This document shows, piece by piece, positions 53,590-64,000 of a stretch of 64,000 nucleotides of DNA. Both the position numbers and the translations under genes were made by a program. Origin of the DNA: Salticus scenicus (Eukaryota > Arthropoda > Arachnida > Araneae > Salticidae); the NCBI GenBank assembly GCA_963930645.1, contig OZ005659.1, forward strand, positions 161,486,534 through 161,550,533, in the 5' to 3' direction. The notes under the pieces were generated by a model that searched no databases, was not told the DNA's origin, and saw only the letters and a list, made by a program, of their open reading frames with translations. Positions within the stretch are counted from its first letter, which is position 1; each line of letters opens with the position of its first letter.

Positions 53590-55605
53590 ATGTTGGCGGA
53601 AGCTTCATGCACTCATGAGCAGCATTTCCCACATCTGATCCAGTTTACACCCGTACTCTCTCTGCAGAATATGCAGATAGTAGGTTCGGTAACTTTATTC
53701 GCAGCTGTCTACTTGCCGATGATGGTTCCTGGTGATATCCCTACTGAGATCCTTAGAGCTGCCGGGCATTTCATGTCTGTTGTCTTCTCTGCAAGAGTCC
53801 CTTCCCATTCGAACTTAAAAAAAAAATCTGCAGATATTCTGAAGGTATTTGGACCAAAAATAATAAAATCTGCAGAATAACTGCGGTTTAGAAGAAAAAA
53901 GTTTACAATTTAAAAGCAAGTATTTTTTCCCCCTTAAAATTTTTATTGTTCCAAATACCTTTAGATTATCTGCAGTTTTTTGCATTTTTTTCTTAAAGTT
54001 TTCTGAAGTGTTTTATCTGAGTTTTTGAGCTTTCTTTATCATTCTTTTCTCCTTCCGACGCTGTTGGATATCCAGTTTTGCTCACTTCTGTATTTGCTTT
54101 TCTGAAATGGCATTCTTGAAACGGGATGAAGTCAGAACAGTGGCCTAAGAAGCGTTTCCATTTCTATTTCTTAAGAAGAGGGCTCTAATGTCTTTTACGG
54201 AGAACATTTTATGACAAGTGGAAACCGGGATGTTCTCCTGTACTGCATATTCGGAAGTTGACTCTTCGGAAATAAATGTATTCTGTTGGAATGTAGCGTC
54301 AAGTGCTGGGTTGATGTGAGCTTCATTGTCAGGCAGGTAGTTTTTGGTCTGGTCGTCTGATGTGACTCTTGGTGGGTCTTTATAAGAAACTTAGGTGAAG
54401 CAAAGTTGAAATCATGAAATACATGGCGAATTACATACCAAATCCCACAGGCACGGAAACCATTGGTATCAGTTTCAAGAAATGCCTCCCGTGAATAACC
54501 TTTCTGAATAGTTGGCACACTCGAATTTCTGAAACGGCAGGCACGGAAACAATTGGTACCAGTTTCAAGAAACAGCATGTTCCTCATTCATTTGCCCATC
54601 TCTTGGGAATAGTAGACTCTTAATGGACGAAAAAAAAGTGAGGTCCAAAGGTTACATTCGGCGGGTAGTATGCGAAGTAAGTGATAGCATGATCACCACT
54701 GCTTCTCTGGCCAATTCTATAGGTTCGAGATTTTGAGCGACACATGTCCGTCAAGAATTAACAAAACATTCCATTTTTTTGTCAGGTTTCACAAAACTAA
54801 TTAAACGTTTCATCCCGTTACTGTAGTGCTCGATTATCATCCAGCCTTTTTCCTGGCACATGAAAACAGTTCCTGGAGGAGCATCTGTTTCCACTCTGGC
54901 TTCCATTGCTTACGGAGAAACACCGTCGTCGGTAGGGTGAAGGAAAAACACTCATTGTGCAGACAAATGTGACGTTCTTTCCCGTCCCTGTGGATTTTAT
55001 CGATCCAACTTGAGACTGCCGTTTCTTCACCAAGATCTTCCAGTCTTCTAAACAGTAGTCAACCCTTTTCGTCTGTGTTTTAAATTCGATCCGATGTGAA
55101 ACCTTGCTCATCAATTAACTGCTCCAGCAGATCGAAGAATGCGTAAACTCTCTGTTTGTTGAAACCTGAGGTTCTTTCTAATGAAGTCGGTTTCGGAGTA
55201 CGAATGGAAACCTCTCAGTGTATTTTGAATTTGCCTGCTAACTACTCTTTTCCTGTTTCTTGATTTTCTTTGTTGAATCTATTAGGAATGGCGTTTATAG
55301 AAATTTTGGAATTCGAAGAATATATAGAACCTTGCTTCCACATGCAGAACGTGCTGCACTAGCTGATCTTCGATTTCATCTGGAAGATCGGCTTGTCTTC
55401 CCAATACTTTTTTAAATCTATTAGTAGTTTTATTCGCATTGTCCAGATGAGGCTTTAAAGTTGCCTTCAGGATGTGGTAAGATTTGGAAGTTGCATTTAA
55501 CCTAGACATCTTCTCTCGTGCAACATTCATTGCTGATTCCAAGTCAGGAAATTTTTTGTCTCCGCACTTCCCGTTTGATTTACTTTCAGCATTTTGGCGC
55601 AACAT
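53590..55605 (-). pseudogene. pogo/Tigger-like (jerky-like) transposase relic
   Basis: Read on the minus strand, 55605-55282 has a psq-type DNA-binding N-terminus ending in LPDEIEDQLVQHVLHVEARFY. At 55139-55080, FFDLLEQLIDEQGFTSDRI is followed by NTDEKG (first catalytic Asp). VGSIKSTGTGKNVTFVCTMS (about 55024-54965) and APPGTVFMCQEKGWM (54888-54844) follow. LDGHVS (near 54755, second Asp) comes next, then a THRMQPLDLTFF-like block near 54660 that carries a stop here. The C-terminus (53790-53600) has CIFC, WIRCGKC and HE-x-x-A, a zinc-finger-like Cys/His module seen at the end of many such proteins. Multiple stops and frameshifts, plus a MITE at 53813-54000, show that it is dead. It is a DDE (Tc1/mariner superfamily, pogo clade) DNA transposon, not a host gene. 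Confidence 0.82.
53813..54000. mobile_element. Foldback MITE nested in the transposase relic
   Basis: AACTTAAAAAAAAAATCTGC and GCATTTTTTTCTTAAAGTT form the ends. The stem CTGAAGGTATTTGGACCAAA pairs with TTGTTCCAAATACCTTTAG. Same family as 15335-15547. Its position between the DDE domain and the C-terminal zinc module makes it younger than the transposon. Confidence 0.72.
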
Positions 55606-55621
55606 ATCACAAAAAAAGAAG

Positions 55622-56804
55622 CTTTTTTTTTTTTTTTTTTTTTTTTTTTGAGCAGTTTGTTAAAAATGAAAAGTAACTAAAACTTTGTTTTAAAAAATAA
55701 CTTATCTGCGGTTAAACTGTTTCATTTCACATATATTGATGTGTTACTTTAAAAATTCCTATCTGCCGTGTCGGGGGGGGGGGGGGGGGGGTTCAATGCT
55801 TCTACGTATAAAATTTTTTCCTGATTGACCATTACTATTATATATTCTCATTGTATATTTATGCAAAATTGTGTCCTATACTGACACATTAAAAATTATG
55901 AAAGAACAGAAAAAGAGTATTAGGTGCTGTGCGATTTGCACCAATAGTTAATAAGCACCAGTTTATGTGAAAGTGGAGCTACTTACAAATTTGTTTGAAA
56001 TTCACTAAATTAGTTACACGCAAACTGACACAAATTTTCTAAAAATGGTGATATTGTGTTTAGAGAATCTGAAAACAAGTAAATCAATCAAAAAGCTAAA
56101 GTTGAAAATTTCCCAGCGACACTTTCTTATGTATTTAGAAAGATATAAAAATAGTTCATATAAAAAATACAAAATATCCATAAAAATAAATGGAGTACAG
56201 ATTTTCAAACACAGTGATGATAAAAATTATTTATTTACTTTTAAAATAATTTACATAATCTGTATGACGAATTTCACATTTTTCGAGTAATATATCGATA
56301 TTCAATAATACACCCATCACAATTATTATTTCATAACTTTCAAAATTTAAAGTTAAAAATATTTAAACATTTCAAGAAAATACTTTATTATGTATATTGA
56401 ACGCATTAGATTAAATCACACATATAAAATAATCTAATAGTTAAAAACAAAAAAAATGTGTAAGAATAAATTTGTTTCAACCTTTCATTTCATTAGAAAA
56501 AATTTCTAATTTGAATTTGAATCCATTATATTAGATTTTAAAAATAGCTTCAAAACTTTTCCGAAATTAAACATTACTTCTAAATTACAATAACATGTTA
56601 TTTTTTATGTTCTCAGGTATCACAGCCTTAATGAATATTTCTGCATATATTACACTGAAATTTGAAAATAATAAAAGCGTGTGTTATATTATTTAAATTA
56701 GCTCTATAAATTGCCGGAAGGTGAAATAGATCTATTAATGTAAATTGATTTAAAGTGCAGCTTCGTTACTTATGAAAACAGTAATATCTTTCGTTGATTA
56801 AAAG

Positions 56805-56837
<33 letters not shown>

Positions 56838-57100
56838 CATTAGAAAATAAATATTTCGATTTGAAAACTAAAATAGAATTTTAATTTATCTGCATATATT
56901 CTGTTGATGGTTATTAAACGTAAAACAAAACAAGAAAGAAATGTCATGTAATTTGTACAGTTTATAAACACTTTCCAATTATACTAGCCCATTACACCAT
57001 TTAATCTCCACGAAGACATCTTAAAATAAAATGAAATTTATTACGGTGAAAGAAAACTCTCAAATATTATCAGTATAACTTTTTACTTAAAAATAAACAA
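55622..57100. other. AT-rich stretch, no gene seen
   Basis: Poly-T at about 55624-55650, poly-G at about 55771-55790 and poly-A at about 56808-56835. Frames at 56014-56290 are low-complexity. The outer end of the Tigger-like element should lie here but I could not find it. Confidence 0.45.
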
Positions 57101-57167
57101 TAATAATAATGATGAAACATTGTTTTTCTGTATCATTGTATCTTATACTATTATGCGAGCAATATTT

Positions 57168-57194
<27 letters not shown>
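57168..57194. repeat. (TA)n microsatellite
   Basis: Simple TA run. Confidence 0.9.
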
Positions 57195-57199
<5 letters not shown>

Positions 57200-57381
57200 T
57201 TCACTGTTCTCGAAAACGGTACTTCGGACAGTCACGTGATTTAACACAAAGGTGTCCTCCGAAGTGTCATTGTGCACATCGAAGTCAGATTTTTGAATTT
57301 TTGATTAGTTTTCTTTTAATTAATATAAATATGAAAATAAAACTTCCCATTTCTATAATGACGCAGAATGGAGAATCTTAG

Positions 57382-57745
57382 GAGAGATTTGATTGGTTTA
57401 TTTCATTTTCATTGATTTCAGTGTATTTTTCATTGAACTACAGCTACGTTATGAGGAATTACAAGAGATATGATTGGTGTATTTGATTTTCATTGATTTG
57501 AGTGTATTTTACGTTGAGCTAGAGCTACGTTTTGAGAAATTACGAGAGATTTGATTAGTTTATTTGATTTTAATTGCCTTGAGTGTATTTTACGTTGAAC
57601 TAGAGCTACGTTATGAGAAAATACGAAAGATTTGATTGGTTTATTTGATTTTAATTGATTTGAGTGTATTTTACGTTGAACTAGAACTACGTTATGAGGA
57701 ATTACGAGAGATTTGATTGTTTTATTTGATTTTTATTGATTTGGC
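57382..57745 (+). repeat. 81-bp minisatellite, four and a half copies
   Basis: GAGAGATTTGATTGGTTTAT starts near 57382, 57463, 57544, 57625 and 57706, a very regular 81-bp period. Each unit continues TTGAGTGTATTTTACGTTGA ACTAGAGCTACGTTATGAG. Units are well conserved, so expansion is recent relative to other arrays here. Confidence 0.9.
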
Positions 57746-57747
57746 GT

Positions 57748-57858
57748 AAGGGTGTCCAGTGATGTTTTTTTGGTTTTAACATGCTTGACTGTGACTGCTG
57801 CGAAAACCAGTTTCGTGCGTTTTCAGATTCATGCACACCGAGGTAGGGGTGTCCAGTG

Positions 57859-57900
<42 letters not shown>

Positions 57901-58155
57901 GCGTGATAGTGATTGCCGCGGAACAGAGTTTCGTGAGTTTTCAGATTCATGCATAGCAAGTTAGGGGTGTCGAGTGATGATTTTTGGATTTAACATGCGT
58001 GATAGTGATTGCTGCGGTACCGAGTTTCGTGTGTTCTGAGATTCATGCACTGTGGTGTAGAGCTGTACAGTGATTTATTTTTTCATGTGCGTGAAGCTTA
58101 CATACCTGTGTTATAGTGATTGCTGCGAAAACGACTTACGTGCGTTCTCTGATTC
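57748..58155 (+). repeat. 97-bp minisatellite, four copies
   Basis: AGGGGTGTCCAGTGATTTTT begins units near 57748, 57845, 57963 and 58060 (97, 118 with a poly-T expansion, 97). Each continues TTAACATGCGTGATAGTGAT TGCTGCGG and TTCGTGCGTTTTCAGATTCA. It abuts the 81-bp array. Confidence 0.88.
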
Positions 58156-58424
58156 GACCATTCATCGAATGTGACTTTTACTGTACGAGTAACAACTTCA
58201 ACTGTTTCCAGAATATTCGAAGAACTAACATTTCTATATTTGACTGTTTTCAAGAATATTCGTTTTAATAATAGTTTTGTTGAAGAGATTCGATAAGTCC
58301 AAAAAATGTTTGATATTGTCAAGGAGATCCCATACTAAAACTGTGAAGAAAATAGTCGCCAATAAAAATATATTTATATAAACGTTTCAATCATTCAATT
58401 AAAAAGAAATCGTTTAAATATAGT

Positions 58425-58452
58425 GCCTGTGAAGCGGACGAAGCCTGCTAGT
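58425..58452 (+). mobile_element. Helitron-like 3' terminus
   Basis: GCGGACGAAGCCTGC can form a six-pair stem with a GAA loop (one mismatch, one G-T). It is followed directly by CTAG and T, the CTRR-T end of Helitrons. The two minisatellites upstream would then be internal to a non-autonomous element. The 5' TC end was not found and the hairpin is closer to CTAG than usual, so this is tentative. Confidence 0.35.
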
Positions 58453-58499
58453 ATTGTCTAACAAGGAAAGATCACGACACGGAAAATTCAAATATGTTC

Positions 58500-60840
58500 A
58501 ATTGAGCATGAGATTAAAGTATAACAACAAAATAGCAATGGAAGTGCATAACAAATAAATTAATTTCATTCAGAATTATGCATTGATAAATTAGCAAAAA
58601 TCTAGAGGTTTTATGGTATTCTGTTGAATTCTATGCCGGTTTTCCAAGCTGTTGTTAAATTTTTAATAAATTATTTTGATATTATTAAAAATATGCGAAA
58701 CAATATTGGTTAATTTGATATATAACAGAAAGAACTTGCTATAAAAAATAATGTTTCCCTTAATTAATTAAAATACATAGAAATACATAAAATTCAATTT
58801 GAATTTATATGAAACGGACATTCATGAAAACAGTATATTAATTAAATATTTTAAGTTCTCTTTATACAGTTGATTCTTTTCAATATAAAATTCTTCGAGA
58901 AAATTTTTCTGAAAGCCGTCAAAATTATTCTAATTTTATTTTTTCAAATTATAATATTACAGAAAGTAATAAAAGTTTTCGTACTAGAAAAAATATAATT
59001 TCTCCAAATTTCTTTATTTAAAAGGAAAAGAAATATTAAAAGAATAAGAATTATATCGGGTTGAAATGAAAAATATTTTATTTAAGTTTTCTATATATAT
59101 TTTTTTTTTTTTTTTGTTTTCAGAATTCAGAAATAAGTTGTTCCCATTATTGTAATGTATTTGTATTATCTTTGGAACAATAGTTTTCTAAAGAAGTATA
59201 TATTGATCAAATACAAATACTAAAGCACAATGAGAAATTTTTATTAATATTTATTGTTTATTATAACTTAAAATGACTTAAATTTGTTCATTTTTTAAAA
59301 ACATTTGTATTAAATCGCTTATTTAGCATATTAATTAATAATTTATGATGAGGAGAATAAATGTTTAGAATGAAAGGTTTGTAAATTTATAAAAATCATG
59401 CATACAAAATAATTTTAATAATAAGTAAAAAAAAAAAAAAAAAAAAAAAAATGCTTTTTGTGTGTTTGCCGATATTTTAGATTTTGAAAAAGTATTTTCA
59501 GTAAAACTAACAGAATTCTATATCTATAAAATATACCTCACGTTAAGCAATATGTGTATTTTACTATATTCAGCTGATTAAATTTGTGTTTTTCCGTGTA
59601 CGAAATATCAAATTTTTTTCTTGATCAAGGGCTTTCTCTCTTTCATTTGTATTACAATTTAAAATGACTAATATTACATAATTAATTGTATTATCATCAG
59701 GAGAAATAGAAAGAAGGCTTTTAACCGTTTTGCCGTCTCACCTTTCATTTATTCAATATTACACGAAAGGCTAAAAACACACATTTGTGAATTGTTCCGA
59801 ATTTTCATTACAGGTATTTTTTATAGAAAATTTAACTTTATTTATTTGTAGGAAACTGCTACAAAAGTTTATGAACATTTGTTTTTTATATATAAAACAG
59901 TATCTAAAAATCAGAATGGTTTGCAGAAATACCATCTTCACATAGTTTGTTAAATACAATTCCATTTCATCTTTAAAATTTAAAGCCAACTATCATTAAT
60001 TTGTTCAAGCTGCATTAAATTTAACTTTATTTAAGATGTATGTTATTAAAAATTTAACGTTAAACAAAATAATTCAAATTCTCTGTATTAGATTAATAAT
60101 ACGTAATTTTTTTTTTTCTAATCATCCTTTGTCCAATTTTAACATTACAGAATTCAAAACACATTAAAAGCTTTTGTAAGTAAAAAGATATTTTCTCAAA
60201 ATCTCTTTGTCAAAAAGTATTATGAATTACAAAATTATAAAAATTTCATCAGACTGAAATGGAAAATATATTATTAGGTTTTATATAAATTGGTTATTTT
60301 TGAAATTTTAGCTACAAAATGATTCCATTTTGTAAAGTATTTTTATTGTTCTCCGAACAAAAATTTTCGATTAGAGTACTTGTTATTCAACATGAATATC
60401 AAAGAACAATATGATATTCTTTTCGATTATATTTAACATTGTATTGACGACTATATTTGAAAAAAGCTCACAAGATTAATTAATTTCTTCAATTTTTATA
60501 AATTATTTCTAAATATTATGAGCTTTTTCAGGGGCGATGATGCCAGTACAGCATCACCTAATTTAAATTTTCAATTGCAAAAATTTATCCCGCAAATATT
60601 TTACAGGATTTTACTTTTATAACTTAAAGGGAAAAATTCATTTATTTCTTCTCTTATAACATTGATCGTAAATTCTAGTAGCTGTTAGTTTTAAATGAAC
60701 AAATTTACTCTGCCTTTGAAAGTGTTAAATGGAAGAACACATTGATATGGTACTAACAAAATATTAGAATAATGATTGAGTATACATATATTTAATAGAA
60801 ACATATCATGTAGGACCCAATTAAATTATTTGTAAGTAAA
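58500..60840 (+). repeat. Paralogous block B (collinear with 29870-32214)
   Basis: Carries the two local-repeat copies at 58740-59300 and 59960-60560 and the same intervening sequence as block A, including TGTATTTTACTATATTCAG- and TTCATTACAGGTATTTTTTA-like words. No Gypsy insertion at the matching place (near 60825-60840, ATTTGTAAGTAAAA). Confidence 0.75.
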
Positions 60841-61783
60841 AGGGGAAAAAAGTTTTCATATATGTTTTACAACTTTTTTTTTATTATTGGTTACAGGACT
60901 GTATATCACTACGGAGTAATCCTATCTTAAAAAAATAAATTGGACAACTCATCTTTTAAAATAAGCATTCTATTGTGTTCTAAGTTTGCTAAAGCTCACA
61001 GACAGATAAATACACATACAAAATTTTTTATTAAAAATTTAAACGAATTCTTTCAGTAATAGTTTGAATACGCCCGATTTGCGGTCAAATTTTTACAAAT
61101 GTATTTTCAAATTTATTTCTCCTTGCCAGTTCAGATTACTAAACATTGGTTTACATGATATATTTTTTAAAATACATCTTTTGCATTGTAATATTTACAT
61201 GTTTTAGAGTCCATGCGGCTCTAAGAAATAAAAAATGACACCACAATTGTTTAATTCAAATTTTATCACCACGTGTCTAATTATTTATTTATTTAAACTG
61301 TTAATTCCTTGTGATAGAGCTGAATTCTACACATGTAATATATTATTTTTAATTTACACTCCAGTATAAAAATTTCGCATTGCACCGAAAAGCATTGCAA
61401 ATCTTTGTCTCATGGATGAATAAATTCTGGAAAATTATCAGGTTTTTCAAGCTTTGTTTTCAGCGATGGTAATAAGTATATTTGTACATTATACTGTAAT
61501 TATTTTTTAAAATAAGTCATCTCAGTAAGTAAACAGATAATTTTTGAACATTTAAGTTATTGTTTGAATCATTGAATGAATCGCCTAAAAAAAAAAAAAA
61601 AAAACCATGGATAAGCTTTTATTATTATTATTATTATTATTAATCTAAATGCATTGTTAAAATTCTAAAGTAAGTTTTCCTGTTAAATTGTCCTTTTTTG
61701 ATTATTATTTTATTTATGTGAAAGACATATTTGGAAAATATGGGTAAAATTTTACTTTTTTTATTCCAATTCATTGTTGAATA
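60841..61783. other. AT-rich stretch, no gene seen
   Basis: (ATT)n near 61619-61642 and poly-A near 61587-61603. Confidence 0.5.
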
Positions 61784-61922
61784 CTGTAAAAAATTCGCCT
61801 TTATTGCTGCCAGAAATTCTCTGTAAAATACGTTCTGACAACGTAATGTTTTCGCAAATTACACGTAACTTCTCAAATTACAGAGAATTTCTGGCAGCAA
61901 AAAAGGCAAATTTTTTACAATG
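61784..61922. mobile_element. Palindromic MITE, relative of 11712-11859
   Basis: CTGTAAAAAATTCGCCTTTA to its inverse (AATTTTTTACAATG). The inner GCCAGAAATTCTCTGTAA and its inverse are identical to those in 11712-11859, while the outer arm sequence differs (TTCGCC versus TATGTCC). TA lies at both borders (61782-61783 and 61923-61924). Confidence 0.83.
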
Positions 61923-62009
61923 TAGCTAGGACTTCAATATTCAGCGTCATCCCCAGGAAACTTGGGGTTTTATTATTAAGAAGATGATAAAAAGTGTAAA
62001 ACTATTAAA

Positions 62010-62790
62010 GCCATGTTAATATATAACTGCATGAACTTGATATAAAAGAAAAAAATATATAGTTTAATTCAGAAAAACCTTTTCGGAATACACAAAATTC
62101 AGTTTGACTTTATTAAAAACGAATGACTTTATTAAAAGCCTAACTTTATCAAAGAAAATAAATCAAGTTCTCTCTATGAATTTTAATAAAAAATCAAAAT
62201 TTTTCTAATTATCTTTTGTAAAATTTTCATATTACAGAATTCCGAACATAATGGAAACCTTTATATGAGAGGAAATATATTTTCTCAAATTTTCTTTGTC
62301 AAAAACATGTTATGAACATCAAATAAATATAAATTCCTTCAGAATGGAATGGAAAATATATTATTTAGTTTTCTATAAAATTTGTTGCTTTAGAACTTTT
62401 AGCAATAAAAGGATCCAATTTTGTGAAGTATTTGTATTATTCACAGAACAAAAGTTTTCTCTTTAAGTACTTATTGATCAACGTGAATATCAAACTACCG
62501 TGAGAAAGTTTTCATATATATTTGTCTATACTTTTTGTATTTTTTATATTATTGTATTTTCAAAAGGAGCATTGATAGTAATAGTTACAGTATTGATTCA
62601 TTATGCAACTACGTCGATTCCTAAAACGGCAGGAATTATGCTGTATTTGATTTATAAATTTGTGTTTTTTTTTTATACATTTCTAAGAACTTCCGAGTTT
62701 TTTTCTCTGTCAAAAATATTTCATTTTTTAATGTATTATTAGGGTTTCAATTTTTTGTATCATTGGGGTTTTGATGACATTTTCTAAGGT
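62010..62790 (+). repeat. Paralogous block B, right part
   Basis: Collinear with 38290-39150, including ATTGATAGTAATAGTTACAG and TTTCTAAGAACTTCC downstream of the local-repeat core. The 80-codon frame at 62500-62742 is not conserved in the paralogue. Confidence 0.7.
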
Positions 62791-62794
62791 ATGA

Positions 62795-63045
62795 GCGGCG
62801 TCGAGTTGAGAAAGTAAAGGTCGCCAATGGATTTCAGTATTGGAAACGGTTACAAATGATGGTAGTGAGTTAGAATATTGGGTTGAGAAGGTAAAGTTCG
62901 CCAGTTGAATTAAGTGTTGAAAGTAGTCTAAAGTGATAATGTCGAGTCGAGATAAAATGTTCAGTTGAGAATGGGAAGGTCTCCAGCTGGATATAAGATA
63001 TTTTGGCGATGTTGTGCGGAAGATAGATGGTTGGAAGTGTCCAGT
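62795..63045 (+). repeat. Degenerate minisatellite, about 77-82-bp unit, three copies
   Basis: GTTGAGAAAGTAAAGGTCGC near 62805, GTTGAGAAGGTAAAGTTCGC near 62882 and GTTGAGAATGGGAAGGTCTC near 62964. GC-richer than its flanks; a minus-strand open frame is incidental. Confidence 0.7.
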
Positions 63046-63569
63046 AAAGGTGCATTTGGGTTGCCATGGAGTGTCTCTAGTTATTGGTTAAGTAATTTAA
63101 GAATTTAAGAACAGGATCTACGTAAATTGCGGAAGGTGGGTAGAAATTGAATGTGAGTAGTTTTAGGAGAATTATTTTGGTATAAAAAGAAGTAAATCGT
63201 TTTTTTTTAAGGTAAGGACTTTAAATAGAGTGCTTAGCGAAGCACTTGATGTTGTTTTTTGATGGAGAGTTATTTTAATAGAAAGCGATCTAAAAAGAGT
63301 TTCGACCGGTGATCATTCTTCTTTATGAAAGGTTAAAGTTTCCGGGTGACAGCTGGTGATAGCGTAATCTGCTACAGTGATGATTAAATATTTTGATATA
63401 TTCTAAATTTCATTATTGTGTAATTAAGTCTATTTACGAGTTATTTTATCCCGAGACCTTCTTTTCCTCTATAAGTTAAAATAAAAGTTAATGTGATGAA
63501 GTATCTGGTTCTCTCTATTACTATTTAAACTATTGACAGTCATGAATGAAACAGGAGTTTAAATTGACG
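63046..63569. other. Spacer, no gene seen
   Basis: A small hairpin (GTGCTTAGCGAAGCAC, 63221-63236) is the only structure noticed. Confidence 0.4.
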
Positions 63570-63790
63570 TATAGTCGGTAACAAAAGTATCCGAACACTA
63601 GCAAAAATTCCTATATATAAAAAAAGTACACTTAAAACTGTTTTGTTAAATAAATCCTTGTCGAATCATGTTCTTAGAAGGATTAAGGACATGATTCGAC
63701 AAGGATTTATTTAACAAAAAAGTGTACTAACTCTACTTTTTTTACATAGGAATTTTTGCTAGTGTTCGGATATTTTTGTTACCGACTGTA
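63570..63790. mobile_element. Tc1-type palindromic MITE, copy 5
   Basis: TATAGTCGGTAACAAAAGTA to its inverse (TTTTTGTTACCGACTGTA), about 221 bp, TA at each edge. Same GGTAACAAAA subfamily as 17847-18063. One arm has a local rearrangement (AAAAAGTGTACTAACTCTAC). Confidence 0.88.
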
Positions 63791-63814
63791 GCAAACCAAA
63801 CATTAACAGGGATT

Positions 63815-63905
63815 AACAGGGAAGAGGGGCCGCTCACCACTTCAGGAGTGGTGTCGAGCTATTCTAGCTATGCTAGTCCCCTCCTCCGTAACGTTTATTT
63901 AAAAA

Positions 63906-63941
<36 letters not shown>

Positions 63942-64000
63942 GAGCCGCTGGAGACAGGTGTCCCACGCGACAAGGAGCGGTGGTAAAGAAGTCATATTTC
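63815..64000. other. Unidentified GC-rich segment with poly-A, cut by the window edge
   Basis: GAGGGGCCGCTCACCACTTC and a CACTTCAGGAGTG hairpin are followed by a poly-A run (about 63908-63936), then GAGCCGCTGGAGACAGGTGT. The poly-A may be a retroelement tail, with a second element beginning after it. Cannot be named from what is visible. Confidence 0.35.

Noticed and set aside
53590..53880. 96-codon plus-strand frame
   Set aside because: It is antisense to the C-terminal zinc module of the Tigger-like relic and runs into a MITE.

Overview
This is a very AT-rich eukaryotic window packed with homopolymer runs, TA/CA/GA microsatellites and transposable elements. I see no convincing single-copy host gene, no functional tRNA or rRNA gene, and nothing prokaryotic such as an operon or CRISPR array. 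The retroelement and transposase types (Mag/K02A2.6-like Ty3-Gypsy, RTE-like LINE, tRNA-derived SINEs, Tc1-like and pogo/Tigger-like transposase relics, many palindromic MITEs) fit an arthropod intergenic or heterochromatic region. A spider or other chelicerate is my best guess, but that is inference and not proved by the sequence.

Layout. 1-9 kb: LINE 3' relic, complete tRNA-derived SINE with target-site duplication (TSD), Tc1-like transposase relic. 8.9-10.2 kb: three minus-strand tRNA-like heads, two of them inside a degraded inverted-repeat element. 11.7-12.4 kb: three insertions side by side (a CACTGT MITE, an extended Tc1-type palindrome, a 5'-truncated SINE). 15.0-18.4 kb: LINE relic split by a foldback MITE, then four more palindromic MITEs. 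20.1-21.0 kb: degenerate tandem array. 21.6-23.2 kb: long inverted repeat and a probable solo LTR. 24.2-25.0 kb: tRNA-like SINE and a 428-bp MITE. 25.9-32.2 kb: members of a dispersed local repeat family.

32.2-37.3 kb: the one nearly complete element, a 5.1-kb minus-strand Ty3/Gypsy retrotransposon with 269-bp LTRs, 5-bp TSD, primer-binding site (PBS), polypurine tract (PPT), gag, protease, RT, RNase H and integrase. It is defective (two frameshifts, a stop, and missing catalytic aspartates in RT and RNase H). 37.3-38.3 kb: a GC-richer island whose peptide is repeated in inverted orientation. 41.7-44.2 kb: two adjacent inverted-repeat-bounded elements, each holding a tandem array of about 155-175-bp units. 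46.4-50.4 kb: four more palindromic elements and an inverted copy of the 28-29 kb segment. 50.5-52.8 kb: about 525-bp tandem array interrupted by a MITE and followed by a LINE 3' end. 53.6-55.6 kb: pogo/Tigger-like transposase relic. 57.4-58.5 kb: two minisatellites ending in a Helitron-like terminus. 58.5-62.8 kb: a collinear paralogue of 29.9-39.2 kb lacking the Gypsy element. 62.8-64 kb: minisatellite, one more Tc1-type MITE, and an unidentified GC-rich segment running off the window.

The elements do not form a pathway. The biology visible is layered insertion history: SINE, MITE and LTR insertions with readable TSDs, nested insertions that give relative ages, and segmental duplications that supply candidate empty sites.
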